Assembly: GCA_947174735.1 (NCBI GenBank) | Contig: CAMWKC010000010.1 | Span: forward strand, 1 to 18,296 | Reading direction: 5' to 3' | Origin: an uncultured Porphyromonadaceae bacterium | Lineage (GTDB): Bacteria; Bacteroidota; Bacteroidia; Bacteroidales; Muribaculaceae | DNA: 18,296 nucleotides | In this document: piece by piece, positions 1 through 7,295 of the stretch | How the letters are laid out: the number at the start of each line of letters is the position of its first letter | Position numbering within the stretch: the first letter of the stretch is position 1 | Translations under genes and position numbers: made by a program | Notes under the pieces: model-generated | What the model was told of the DNA's origin: nothing | Databases searched by the model: none | The model's input: only the letters and a program-made list of their open reading frames with translations

Positions 1-105
1 CCCCCCCCCCCCCCCCCCCCCACCCCCCTTTTTTTTTTTCAAGCAGAATACGGCATACGATATGCTCAGGAGTCTCGTGGGCGCGGAGATTTGTATAAGA
101 GACAT
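1..105. other. Sequencing adapter left on contig end (homopolymer, P7, Nextera i7)
   Basis: This is not genomic DNA. Bases 1-28 are almost pure C and 29-39 are T. Bases 40-63 match the 24-nt Illumina P7 oligo with two mismatches. Bases 64-71 read GCTCAGGA, the reverse complement of the Nextera i7 index N704 (TCCTGAGC). Bases 72-105 match the 34-nt Nextera read-2 transposase adapter, ending in the 19-bp mosaic end (87-105), with three mismatches. On the opposite strand the order is insert, mosaic end, index, P7, A-tail, G-run, which is what adapter read-through looks like on a two-colour sequencer. Genomic sequence starts at about 106. Confidence 0.97.
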
Positions 106-440
106 ATACTGTTAGCTGCGGTATGCCTGCTGCCTTATCCCTACTCGGAAGGAGAAAGCATAATACAGCATCTGTTGTTCCGCTGACAGAAGCAGAGACA
201 ACATTTTTGCGCGCAATATATCGGGGGTAGGGCTGATATTTCTGCTGTCAGGAGAGAAGTTGCGGAGTGCAATATGATGAAAAAAATGTGATACTGATAC
301 GATATTTCATCGATTTTATGTAGATTTGCATTTTGATAGTGTGTTATATGCTATGGAGACACGGTATTCATGATGCCAATGTCATCCGTACTTGAAAAAG
401 ACATATCAAATCAGAACTGACAGACAAAGAATATTACAAT
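106..440 (+). other. Non-coding leader upstream of lysS
   Basis: I see no convincing gene in this stretch on either strand; open frames are short and lack recognisable motifs. It holds an interrupted inverted repeat, CTGACAG...CAGA (183-196) against TCTG-CTGTCAG (241-251), around a 44-nt spacer, which is only weakly suggestive of RNA structure. A -7 type promoter box lies at 321-328. Bases nearest 106 come from an adapter-bearing read, so their join to the rest of the contig deserves less trust. Confidence 0.5.
321..328 (+). promoter_or_regulatory. Candidate Bacteroidota -7 box for lysS-gpsA
   Basis: TAGATTTG fits the TAnnTTTG -7 consensus of the Bacteroidota primary sigma factor. No good TTTG or TTG -33 element sits about 20 bp upstream, so the call is tentative. 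A start near 332-335 would give lysS a leader of roughly 105 nt. Confidence 0.4.
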
Positions 441-2015
441 ATGGCAATTCAGCAGGAACTCTCCGAACAGGAAATCGGACGTCGCCAGAGTATGCAGGCA
501 CTGCGCGACATGGGTATAGAACCCTATCCCGCTGCCGAGTATCCCGTGACAGGATATTCGGTGGAAATCAAGGAAAACTTTGACGATAATCTTACCCCGC
601 CACGCGAGGTCAGTGTAGCGGGCCGTATCATGAGCCGTCGTATCATGGGTAAGGCAAGCTTTGTTGAGCTTCAGGACTCCGAAGGTCGTATACAGGTGTA
701 TATCAGCCGTGATGACCTGTGTCCGGGCGAGAATAAGGATATGTATAACGTGGTGTTCAAGAAACTCCTTGACATAGGTGACTTTATCGGTGTAAAGGGT
801 TATGTATTCCGTACGCAGAAAGGTGAAATTTCGGTACATGCCAGTGAGCTGACCGTGCTCGGCAAGAGTCTGCGTCCGCTGCCTATCGTCAAAATGAAAG
901 ACGGTAAGGCATACGATGCCTTCACTGACCCGGAACAACGTTACCGCCGCCGCTATGTTGACCTTGTGGTGAATCCGGGTGTGAAAGAGATATTCCTGAA
1001 GCGTACACGCATGTTCAACTCTATGCGCGACTTCTTTAACGCTCACGGTTATGTGGAGGTAGAGACTCCTATACTACAGTCGATACCGGGCGGTGCCTCG
1101 GCACGTCCGTTTATCACACATCATAACTCTCTCGATATTGACCTCTATATGCGTATAGCCGATGAGCTTTATCTAAAGCGTCTGATAGTAGGAGGTTTTG
1201 AGGGCGTGTATGAGTTTTCGAAGAATTTCCGCAACGAAGGTATGGACCGTACCCACAATCCGGAGTTTACGGCTATGGAGATATACGTAGCTTACAAGGA
1301 TTATAACTGGATGATGGACTTCACCGAGCGTATGTTGGAGAAGATAGCCATAGATGTCAACGGTTCGACAGAAGTGCAGGTAGGTGACAACGTGATAAAT
1401 TTCAAAGCTCCCTATCCACGTGTAACCATGACACAGGCTATACTCGACGCCACAGGCTTCGATATAACCGGCAAAACCGAAGAGGAATTGCGTGCTTTCT
1501 GCAAGGCTAACGGTATAGAAGTCGAAGACTCGATGGGTAAAGGAAAACTGATAGACGAGATTTTCGGCGAGAAGTGCGAGGGCAGTTTCATACAGCCTAC
1601 GTTCATTATCGACTATCCTATAGAGATGTCACCGCTTACCAAGCGTCACCGTCATAATCCCGAACTTACCGAACGTTTCGAACTTATGGTAAACGGTAAG
1701 GAATTAGCCAATGCCTACAGCGAGCTGAATGACCCGATTGACCAGTATGAGCGCTTCGTAGAACAGATGAAACTTTCTGACAAGGGTGACGACGAGGCTA
1801 TGATAATCGACCATGACTTTATCCGCGCTCTTGAGTACGGTATGCCGCCGACATCGGGCTTAGGTGTGGGTATGGACCGTCTCGCCATGCTGCTTACAGG
1901 CCAGACCACCATACAGGAAGTGTTGCTGTTCCCTCAGATGCGTCCCGAAAAGAAACAGACCAAGGCTGAGGGTGACGAAGCCGCTGCCGGTGACGAAAAT
2001 CCCGCACAGGTATGA
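441..2015 (+). CDS. lysS: Lysyl-tRNA synthetase, class II
   Basis: This cytosolic enzyme activates lysine with ATP and charges tRNA-Lys. The 524-aa product has the class II LysRS layout: an N-terminal OB-fold anticodon-binding domain at about residues 57-140, then the catalytic domain. Motif 2 is visible as FRNEG (263-267) followed by the lysyl-type MDRTHNPEFT stretch, and motif 3 as GLGVGMDR (473-480). The C-terminus carries a short acidic, Ala-rich tail (about 505-524). The start at 441 gives a natural N-terminus (MAIQQELSEQE) shortly before the OB-fold. The stop overlaps the gpsA start as ATGA, which implies translational coupling. The order lysS-gpsA-pgi is familiar from Bacteroides and relatives. 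Confidence 0.97.
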   Translation: MAIQQELSEQEIGRRQSMQALRDMGIEPYPAAEYPVTGYSVEIKENFDDNLTPPREVSVAGRIMSRRIMGKASFVELQDSEGRIQVYISRDDLCPGENKDMYNVVFKKLLDIGDFIGVKGYVFRTQKGEISVHASELTVLGKSLRPLPIVKMKDGKAYDAFTDPEQRYRRRYVDLVVNPGVKEIFLKRTRMFNSMRDFFNAHGYVEVETPILQSIPGGASARPFITHHNSLDIDLYMRIADELYLKRLIVGGFEGVYEFSKNFRNEGMDRTHNPEFTAMEIYVAYKDYNWMMDFTERMLEKIAIDVNGSTEVQVGDNVINFKAPYPRVTMTQAILDATGFDITGKTEEELRAFCKANGIEVEDSMGKGKLIDEIFGEKCEGSFIQPTFIIDYPIEMSPLTKRHRHNPELTERFELMVNGKELANAYSELNDPIDQYERFVEQMKLSDKGDDEAMIIDHDFIRALEYGMPPTSGLGVGMDRLAMLLTGQTTIQEVLLFPQMRPEKKQTKAEGDEAAAGDENPAQV

Positions 2016-3010
2016 GTACGATAGGCAGAATAGCAGTGTTGGGTGGCGGAAGCTGGGCCACCGCACTTGCCAAACTGTTAGCAGCCAATACCGACAGGCT
2101 GCTGTGGTATATGCGTCGCCGTGACCGTATAGAAGGTTTCATAAAATACGGTCATAATCCGATGTATCTGACCGATGTCAATTTCGACACGGCACGTATA
2201 GATTTCAGCGACGATATAAACGATGTATGCAGCCATGCCGACACGCTGGTTGTGGCTGTGCCTTCACCTTATCTGAAAACGCATATTGACAATCTTACAG
2301 TAGATATTTCGGGTAAGAATATAGTTTCGGCTGTCAAGGGTATAGTGCCGGATGACAATCTGATAGTCACCGATTACTTTATGAAGCGTTTCGGTTGTGC
2401 CGAACAGAATCTTATGGTGATAGGCGGTCCCTGTCATGCCGAAGAGGTAGCTCTCGACCGTCTGAGCTATCTTACCATCGGGTGTCATGACCTGCATAAG
2501 AGTGCCGAATTTGCAGCCTGTCTCGCCGGTAAGAAGATGAAGACTATAACCAGTTCGGACGTCGAAGGTATAGAATACGGTGCTGTGCTCAAGAATGTCT
2601 ATGCCATAGCCGCCGGTATAATCAGCGGTATGAAAGCAGGTGATAACTTCATGGCTATGACAGTATGTAACGCCGTGCGCGAAATGCGCCGTTTTGTAGA
2701 CGCTATATCACCTATAGAGCGTGACATCTGCCGTTCGGCCTATTTAGGCGACCTGCTTGTAACATCGTACAGCCGCTTTTCGCGCAATCATAACTTCGGT
2801 GCTATGATAGGTAAGGGACTGAGTGTCAAAGCAGCCATTATGGAAATGGATATGGTGGCCGAGGGTTATTACGGCACCAAGTGCATACACGAGGTTAACG
2901 CACAGCGCTGCGGTGTAGACATGCCGATAGCCGAGTGTATCTACTCGATACTTTACGAAGGCCGCAATCCGCGCAGAGCCTTGCGTTCGATATCCGACTG
3001 TTTCAAGTGA
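2012..3010 (+). CDS. gpsA: Glycerol-3-phosphate dehydrogenase [NAD(P)+]
   Basis: This enzyme reduces dihydroxyacetone phosphate to sn-glycerol 3-phosphate, the backbone for phospholipid synthesis, in the cytosol. The 332-aa product starts with a Rossmann dinucleotide site, GGGSWA (11-16). Family blocks follow: SAVKGI around K109, GGPCHAEEVA (138-147), the catalytic lysine K194 in GAVLKNVYAIAAG, and GDLLVT (246-251). The usual SRNRxFG block reads SRNHNFG here (257-263), a mild variant. Length is normal for the family. It overlaps lysS by 4 bp, so the two are one transcription unit. A long hairpin begins on the last base of its stop codon, which may limit transcription into pgi. Confidence 0.97.
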   Translation: MSTIGRIAVLGGGSWATALAKLLAANTDRLLWYMRRRDRIEGFIKYGHNPMYLTDVNFDTARIDFSDDINDVCSHADTLVVAVPSPYLKTHIDNLTVDISGKNIVSAVKGIVPDDNLIVTDYFMKRFGCAEQNLMVIGGPCHAEEVALDRLSYLTIGCHDLHKSAEFAACLAGKKMKTITSSDVEGIEYGAVLKNVYAIAAGIISGMKAGDNFMAMTVCNAVREMRRFVDAISPIERDICRSAYLGDLLVTSYSRFSRNHNFGAMIGKGLSVKAAIMEMDMVAEGYYGTKCIHEVNAQRCGVDMPIAECIYSILYEGRNPRRALRSISDCFK

Positions 3011-3060
3011 ATATAAGCCGTCCGGTGACTGAACAAAACAGCCTCCGGACGGCTTATATT
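3010..3060 (+). terminator. 16-bp stem hairpin between gpsA and pgi
   Basis: Two exact 16-nt arms, 3010-3025 and 3045-3060, are inverted around a 19-nt loop. The GC-rich inner stem (GCCGTCCGG) is followed on the 3' side by CTTATATT rather than a clean T-tract, so it may be a partial terminator, an attenuator or an mRNA-stabilising stem. No TAnnTTTG promoter is visible in the 24 nt between it and pgi, so pgi may depend on read-through. Confidence 0.7.
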
Positions 3061-3084
3061 ATCAGATAACCTATTATAAAGACA

Positions 3085-4422
3085 ATGAAAACAATCGATC
3101 TTGATATTCAGTATGCTGAATATTTTGCTCTCAAGCAGTATGAAGCCCTTAAGGACAAGTCAGTAACCGCTCTTACCACACTCGATATGGGTACAGGTGC
3201 GGGTAATGATTTCCTTGGCTGGCAGAAACTTCCCTCGGAGACACCGGCTGATCTTCTCGACCGTATCAACAAGACCGCCGCACGTCTGCGTGCTAACTGC
3301 GACTATGTGGTATGCGTCGGTATAGGCGGAAGCTATCTCGGTGCCAAGGCCGTGATTTCGGCACTGTCCAATATGTTCGCTGACTTTTACGGTCCGAAAC
3401 CTAACGAGCCCAAAGTGCTTTTCGCCGGTCAGAATATCGGTGAGGAATACATGTCAGAACTTTCGAAGCTGCTCGAAGGTAAGAAATTCGGTATTATCGT
3501 AATCTCGAAGTCAGGTACAACGACCGAACCTGCCATCGCTTTCCGTATGCTTAAAGACCAGCTCGAAAAGCAGGCCGGTAAGGAAGCTGCCAAAGACCTT
3601 ATCGTTGCTGTGACCGACGCCAGCAAGGGTGCACTGCGTACTCTTGCCACTCAGGAAGGTTACGAAACATACGTAATTCCTGACAATGTAGGCGGACGTT
3701 TCTCAGTGCTCACTCCGGTAGGTCTGCTGCCTATAGCTGTAGCCGGTTTCGATATTACTAAACTTATAGCCGGTGCTGCCGCTATGGAGGAAGCTACGAA
3801 GCATCCCGGTGATGACAACATCGCACAGACTTACGCACGTATGCGTAACGCACTTTATGAAAGCGGTAAGAAGATAGAGATACTTGTCAACTTCAATCCC
3901 AAACTGCACTACTTCTCGGAGTGGTGGAAACAGCTCTATGGCGAGAGTGAAGGTAAGGAAGGCAAAGGTATTTTCCCGGCTTCTGTAGACCTTACCACTG
4001 ATTTGCACTCGATGGGCCAGTGGATTCAGGAAGGCGAACGCACAATCTTCGAGACCGTGATTTCGGTTGAGGAACCTTGTGTGGAGCACCGTATTCCTGA
4101 GGATGCCGCTAATCTCGACGGTATCAACTATATCGCCGGTAAGCGTGTCGATGAAGTAAACAAGATGGCCGAACTCGGTACTCTGCTTGCTCATGTAGAC
4201 GGTGGTGTGCCTAATATCCGTATCAAGGTGCACACTCTTGATGAGCACACTATGGGTCAGCTCATTTATTTCTTTGAGAAGGCTTGCGGCATCTCTGGTT
4301 ATATACTCGGTGTGAATCCTTTCAACCAACCCGGTGTGGAGGCTTACAAGAAGAACATGTTTGCTCTGCTTGAGAAGCCCGGCTATGAGAATGAGACCGC
4401 CGCTATCAAGGCAAAGCTCTAA
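3085..4422 (+). CDS. pgi: Glucose-6-phosphate isomerase
   Basis: This enzyme interconverts glucose 6-phosphate and fructose 6-phosphate in glycolysis and gluconeogenesis. The 445-aa product is the short bacterial form. It has two SIS sugar-isomerase domains: [11 protein letters not shown] (79-89) and the phosphate-binding [10 protein letters not shown] (141-150) in the first, and [14 protein letters not shown] (203-216) opening the second. Likely catalytic residues are the glutamate of GESEG (286-290), H308 in DLHSMGQ, and K422 in QPGVEAYKK. It sits 24 bp after the gpsA hairpin and ends directly against a 74-bp palindrome, so it is bracketed by hairpins on both sides. No separate promoter is evident. 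Confidence 0.97.
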   Translation: MKTIDLDIQYAEYFALKQYEALKDKSVTALTTLDMGTGAGNDFLGWQKLPSETPADLLDRINKTAARLRANCDYVVCVGIGGSYLGAKAVISALSNMFADFYGPKPNEPKVLFAGQNIGEEYMSELSKLLEGKKFGIIVISKSGTTTEPAIAFRMLKDQLEKQAGKEAAKDLIVAVTDASKGALRTLATQEGYETYVIPDNVGGRFSVLTPVGLLPIAVAGFDITKLIAGAAAMEEATKHPGDDNIAQTYARMRNALYESGKKIEILVNFNPKLHYFSEWWKQLYGESEGKEGKGIFPASVDLTTDLHSMGQWIQEGERTIFETVISVEEPCVEHRIPEDAANLDGINYIAGKRVDEVNKMAELGTLLAHVDGGVPNIRIKVHTLDEHTMGQLIYFFEKACGISGYILGVNPFNQPGVEAYKKNMFALLEKPGYENETAAIKAKL

Positions 4423-4496
4423 CTGCCCTTTATAAGCTGAAAACAGGGGGCCTCGGTTTAAACCGAGGCCCCCTGTTTTCAGCTTATAAAGGGCAG
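4423..4496. terminator. Perfect 74-bp palindrome, likely bidirectional terminator
   Basis: The arms 4423-4459 and 4460-4496 are exact reverse complements, 37 nt each, with no spacer; the centre is TTTAAA. The core stem is AGGGGGCCTCGG, flanked by AAAAC on one side and GTTTT on the other, so it can act as an intrinsic terminator in both directions. That fits its place between pgi (+) and the convergent dehydrogenase gene (-). The pairing extends another 16 bp beyond the T-tracts (CTGCCCTTTATAAGCTG), further than termination requires. It starts on the first base after the pgi stop codon. Confidence 0.9.
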
Positions 4497-4520
4497 CGCG
4501 GCAGGAGCCGCGGCGGTAAC

Positions 4521-4588
4521 CAGCTTCGCGCCGGTAATGTTATTTTTACGGCTTTGGCAGCTTCGCACTGGTAAACTTTTATTCGCGG
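4521..4588. repeat. Two imperfect copies of a ~31-bp unit
   Basis: Copy 1 (4521-4551) and copy 2 (4558-4588) both open with CAGCTTCGC and share the pattern CAGCTTCGCrCyGGTAA followed by a T-rich stretch. By eye, 23 of 31 positions agree. The second copy runs into the last codons of the dehydrogenase gene. The function is unknown; it could be a decayed local duplication. Confidence 0.45.
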
Positions 4589-5325
4589 ACGATGACGCTA
4601 CCTGAGGCCTGGTGGGTAGCGAGAATAAGCATCTCGGCTATCTGGACATGGGCGGGAGCCTGCACGCAGTAGACCACCGCATCGGCTATATCGATGCCGG
4701 TGAGGGGCTCGATGCCGCGATAGACAGCATCGGCACGCTCATTGTCACCATGGAAGCGGACATTACTGAAGTTAGTTTCGACAAGACCGGGCTTAATCAG
4801 AGTGACGCGCAGCGGTGTGTGGGCCACATCTATACGCAGGCCATCGGTGATGCTCTTGACAGCTGCCTTTGTGCCGCAATAGACATTGCCGTTGGCGTAG
4901 GCAGCGTCACCGGCTACAGAACCGATGTTGACTACATGTCCGCGGCCACGTTCCACCATACCTGGCACTACGGCACGGGTCATATAGAGCAGTCCCTTGA
5001 TATTGGTGTCTATCATCGTGTCCCAGTCACGGTAATCGCCTTCATATTCGCGGTCGAGTCCGAGTGCGAGGCCTGCGTTGTTAACAAGCACGTCAATGGC
5101 TTTCCATGCCTCAGGGAGCGAGGCCACACACATTTCGGCCACTTCACGGTCACGTACATCGAACACAAGAGGCAGCGTGTCGGGCCCAAGTTCGTCACGC
5201 AGGGCGTTAAGCCGGGCGACATTGCGGCCTGTCATTATCACGCGGTAACCGGCAGCTAACAGACGCCGGGCACATGCCTCACCGATGCCGCTGGTGGCAC
5301 CGGTCACAAGAGCTATGGGTTTCAA
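4579..5325 (-). CDS. Short-chain dehydrogenase, YdfG-like
   Basis: This is a classical short-chain dehydrogenase of 248 aa, cytosolic and NAD(P)-dependent. Visible motifs are the cofactor loop TGATSGIG (8-15), NNAG (82-85), N108, and the catalytic set S136, Y149 and K153 (YCGTK). The region from NNAGLALGL through DTNIKGLLYMTRAVVPGMVERG, and ETNFSNVRF (183-191), closely resembles E. coli YdfG, a 3-hydroxy acid/serine dehydrogenase that also handles malonic semialdehyde. The substrate here is inferred from that resemblance only. The gene runs convergent to pgi and has its own candidate promoter at 5401-5408, giving a leader of about 70 nt, although read-through from the upstream ABC operon on the same strand is possible. 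Confidence 0.9.
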   Translation of the reverse strand: MKPIALVTGATSGIGEACARRLLAAGYRVIMTGRNVARLNALRDELGPDTLPLVFDVRDREVAEMCVASLPEAWKAIDVLVNNAGLALGLDREYEGDYRDWDTMIDTNIKGLLYMTRAVVPGMVERGRGHVVNIGSVAGDAAYANGNVYCGTKAAVKSITDGLRIDVAHTPLRVTLIKPGLVETNFSNVRFHGDNERADAVYRGIEPLTGIDIADAVVYCVQAPAHVQIAEMLILATHQASGSVIVRE

Positions 5326-5344
5326 GATTTAAAGTTTTGTTTCT

Positions 5345-5370
5345 GCACGGCAGACTCGATACAGCCGTGC
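5345..5370 (-). other. Small inverted repeat in dehydrogenase 5' leader
   Basis: GCACGGC (5345-5351) and GCCGTGC (5364-5370) form an exact 7-bp stem with a 12-nt loop, 20-45 nt upstream of the dehydrogenase start codon. It lies inside the predicted transcript leader. It could be an RNA hairpin affecting translation or an operator; nothing in the sequence decides between these. Confidence 0.35.
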
Positions 5371-5400
5371 CTGTTATTATAAGTTTGTGATTAATATTGA

Positions 5401-5408
5401 CAAAGGTA
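5401..5408 (-). promoter_or_regulatory. Candidate -7 box for the dehydrogenase gene
   Basis: On the minus strand this reads TACCTTTG, an exact match to TAnnTTTG. A TTTTG stretch about 15 nt upstream (plus strand 5424-5428) is closer than the usual ~20 nt, so the -33 element is uncertain. Confidence 0.5.
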
Positions 5409-5440
5409 GATAATATCTGTAAGCAAAAGGAAGGAATAAG

Positions 5441-5460
5441 AGTTAATAAAAGTTAATAAG
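5441..5460. repeat. Tandem 10-bp repeats upstream of promoter
   Basis: AGTTAATAAA and AGTTAATAAG sit side by side, nine of ten bases identical and one helical turn apart. Relative to the dehydrogenase promoter they fall at about -46 to -65, a typical place for an activator. The role is inferred from position only. Confidence 0.45.
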
Positions 5461-5497
5461 ACTGATACCCATATAGTTAGTTTATTATTTCTATCCC

Positions 5498-6271
5498 TCA
5501 TCCGAAGTCAGAGCGTACTTCTGTTTTTAAGAAACCGCGCAATGGGTCGAAGTCAAGTCCTTCGATAGCGAAGAGACGCTGGAGAAGGCCGGAATCGGCC
5601 ATATCACGGGTCGGAAGATGATGCAGACGTCCGTTATCTACGAGAGCTATGGTGTCACATATATGCAGTGCTATATCGAGTTCATGAGTAGAGAAGATGA
5701 TACATTTCCCTCTGTCATGGGCAAGACGACGCAGCAGTGTGGCGAGCTGGTAACGGTTAGGCATGTCGAGAAATGATGTCGGTTCGTCGAGCAGCAGATT
5801 GGCTGTATCCTGAGCGAGAGCACGTGCTATCATGACACGCTGACATTCGCCATCGCTCATGCTCTGCATATAACGCTCGGCATAGTCCTGCATACCTGTG
5901 CTGCGTAGTGCTTCGGCTACTATAGCGTGGTCAGTAGGATGAAGATGGCCGCTCCAGCCTGTATAGGGAGCACGTCCCATACCTACAACGTCAGCACATG
6001 TGAGCCCCGGTATGCGTGTGCGTTCGGTAGTGACGAAAGCAAGCCGACGTGCCATTTCTATGCCGCTCAGTGTAGCGGTGTCGGCTCCGTCGATAGTCAC
6101 GGTGCCTGTATAAGCGGTGTTGAGTCGTGCTATGGCACGCAGCATAGTTGATTTGCCTGTACCGTTACGGCCGAGTAGGGCCGTGAGACAGCCGTCGGAG
6201 AAACTCGCATCGACGTGACTGAGCAGTTCGCGTCGGCCGAAACCTATGGTGAAATCGCGGAGGGTTATCAT
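5498..6271 (-). CDS. ABC transporter ATPase, BtuD/FecE type
   Basis: This is the ATP-hydrolysing subunit that would power the permease encoded just upstream, on the cytosolic face of the inner membrane. The 257-aa protein has a complete nucleotide-binding domain: Walker A GRNGTGKST (34-42), signature MSDGE (138-142, in place of LSGGQ), Walker B LLLDEPTSFLD (159-169) and H-loop STHELD (194-199). The Q-loop position reads VTTER (80-84) without a glutamine. I recall similar TER variants in other Bacteroidota transporters of this class, so I do not read it as loss of function. It starts 13 bp after the permease stop and closes the operon. The imported substrate (cobalamin, haem or Fe-siderophore) cannot be fixed from sequence. 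Confidence 0.93.
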   Translation of the reverse strand: MITLRDFTIGFGRRELLSHVDASFSDGCLTALLGRNGTGKSTMLRAIARLNTAYTGTVTIDGADTATLSGIEMARRLAFVTTERTRIPGLTCADVVGMGRAPYTGWSGHLHPTDHAIVAEALRSTGMQDYAERYMQSMSDGECQRVMIARALAQDTANLLLDEPTSFLDMPNRYQLATLLRRLAHDRGKCIIFSTHELDIALHICDTIALVDNGRLHHLPTRDMADSGLLQRLFAIEGLDFDPLRGFLKTEVRSDFG

Positions 6272-6284
6272 GAAGTATATATAT

Positions 6285-7295
6285 TTATCTTCGCCGCAGC
6301 ACTATCCATACCACGACAGGAATGCCTAAAAGTGCTGTGATAGCATTGATAGGAAGTACGAAAGCTTTTGAGATAACATCGCATATCAGCAATACGGCGG
6401 CGCCTGTCAGCACAGTGGCCGGAATAAGTACCCTGTGGTCAGACGAACCGAACAACATACGCGCCACATGCGGCATGGCAAGGCCGATAAAACCTATAGG
6501 TCCGCAATAGGCCGTAATTGTACCGGCTAACAGAGTAGTCGAAGCAAAAATCAGTGCCCGGGACTTACGGAGATTAAGACCCATAGTGCGTGCGTATTCT
6601 TCACCGAAGAGTAACAGATTGAGCGGTTTTACAGTAGCCACGGCCAGTACCAGACCGGCTATTACAGCCGGTACCAGTATCAGAAGCTGGTCGGAAGTAA
6701 CTTCGCCGAGCGATCCCATAGTCCATATTACGTATGCTTTAAGAGCATCGTCTTTGCTGAGATACTGTAATATCTGGACTACGGCACTTACTCCTGAAGA
6801 GAGCATCATACCTAATACTAAAAGCGCAAGTATGTCTCTGAGCCGTGCGGCTGCCACAGCCATAAGCACCAGTACGGCGGCAGACCCTATCCATGCAGCG
6901 CCGGCTATACCGAAGCCTAATGACCATGCCGATGCACCGAGGAGGGGCGCACCGAGCAGAAACAGAGCCACACCTAATCCGGCACCCGAACTGATGCCAA
7001 GTACATACGGTCCGGCTAACGGGTTGCGGAACAGAGTCTGCATCTGCAGACCGCTTACTCCTAATGCCGCTCCGGCCATTACGGCCACGATGGCTTTCAC
7101 AAGACGTATGCCGAGCACTATAGCGGCTGTGGCACGCGGACAGTCGCCTCCGGTCAGAGCGTTCCATACCTGCCGCAGCGGAAGATTAACATCGCCTACG
7201 CACAGGTCAAGAGCAAAAAGCAGTAGACATGCCGCGGATATGAAGATAAACAGCAGAGTGCGGCGTGCCGGATTCCAATGACTTGATATATTCAT
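6285..7295 (-). CDS. ABC transporter permease, BtuC/FecCD family
   Basis: This inner-membrane permease belongs to the family that imports vitamin B12, haem or iron-siderophore complexes. The 336-aa product is hydrophobic throughout, consistent with about ten membrane helices. Family blocks include LQMQTLFRNPLAGPYVLGIS (83-102), the coupling region GEEYARTMGLNLRKSR (231-246) that contacts the ATPase, and GPIGFIGLAMPHVAR (265-279). The frequent RLPR block after the first helix is RLVK here (64-67). The start codon overlaps the binding-protein stop as ATGA (7292-7295), and the ATPase gene follows after 13 bp, so the three form one operon. Confidence 0.95.
   Translation of the reverse strand: MNISSHWNPARRTLLFIFISAACLLLFALDLCVGDVNLPLRQVWNALTGGDCPRATAAIVLGIRLVKAIVAVMAGAALGVSGLQMQTLFRNPLAGPYVLGISSGAGLGVALFLLGAPLLGASAWSLGFGIAGAAWIGSAAVLVLMAVAAARLRDILALLVLGMMLSSGVSAVVQILQYLSKDDALKAYVIWTMGSLGEVTSDQLLILVPAVIAGLVLAVATVKPLNLLLFGEEYARTMGLNLRKSRALIFASTTLLAGTITAYCGPIGFIGLAMPHVARMLFGSSDHRVLIPATVLTGAAVLLICDVISKAFVLPINAITALLGIPVVVWIVLRRR

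Noticed and set aside
106..320. Short minus-strand open frame (about 29 codons) and hairpin as a possible small gene or sRNA
   Set aside because: It is too short, with no promoter or terminator, and the inverted repeat is interrupted with a 44-nt spacer.
411..1046. Long minus-strand open frame (211 codons) opposite lysS
   Set aside because: It lies wholly within lysS, has no recognisable domain, and its composition mirrors the codon pattern of the real gene on the other strand.
3703..4329. Minus-strand open frame (208 codons) opposite pgi
   Set aside because: It is a shadow of the conserved pgi frame, without a promoter or recognisable motif.
5498..6271. Loss of the Q-loop glutamine in the ABC ATPase as a sign of inactivation
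   Set aside because: All other catalytic motifs are intact, and TER-type Q-loops are, as I recall, seen in related Bacteroidota importers.
6586..7281. Plus-strand open frame (231 codons) opposite the permease gene
   Set aside because: It is Ala/Pro/Ser/Arg-rich low-complexity translation of the reverse of a membrane-helix gene; the permease motifs on the minus strand are decisive.
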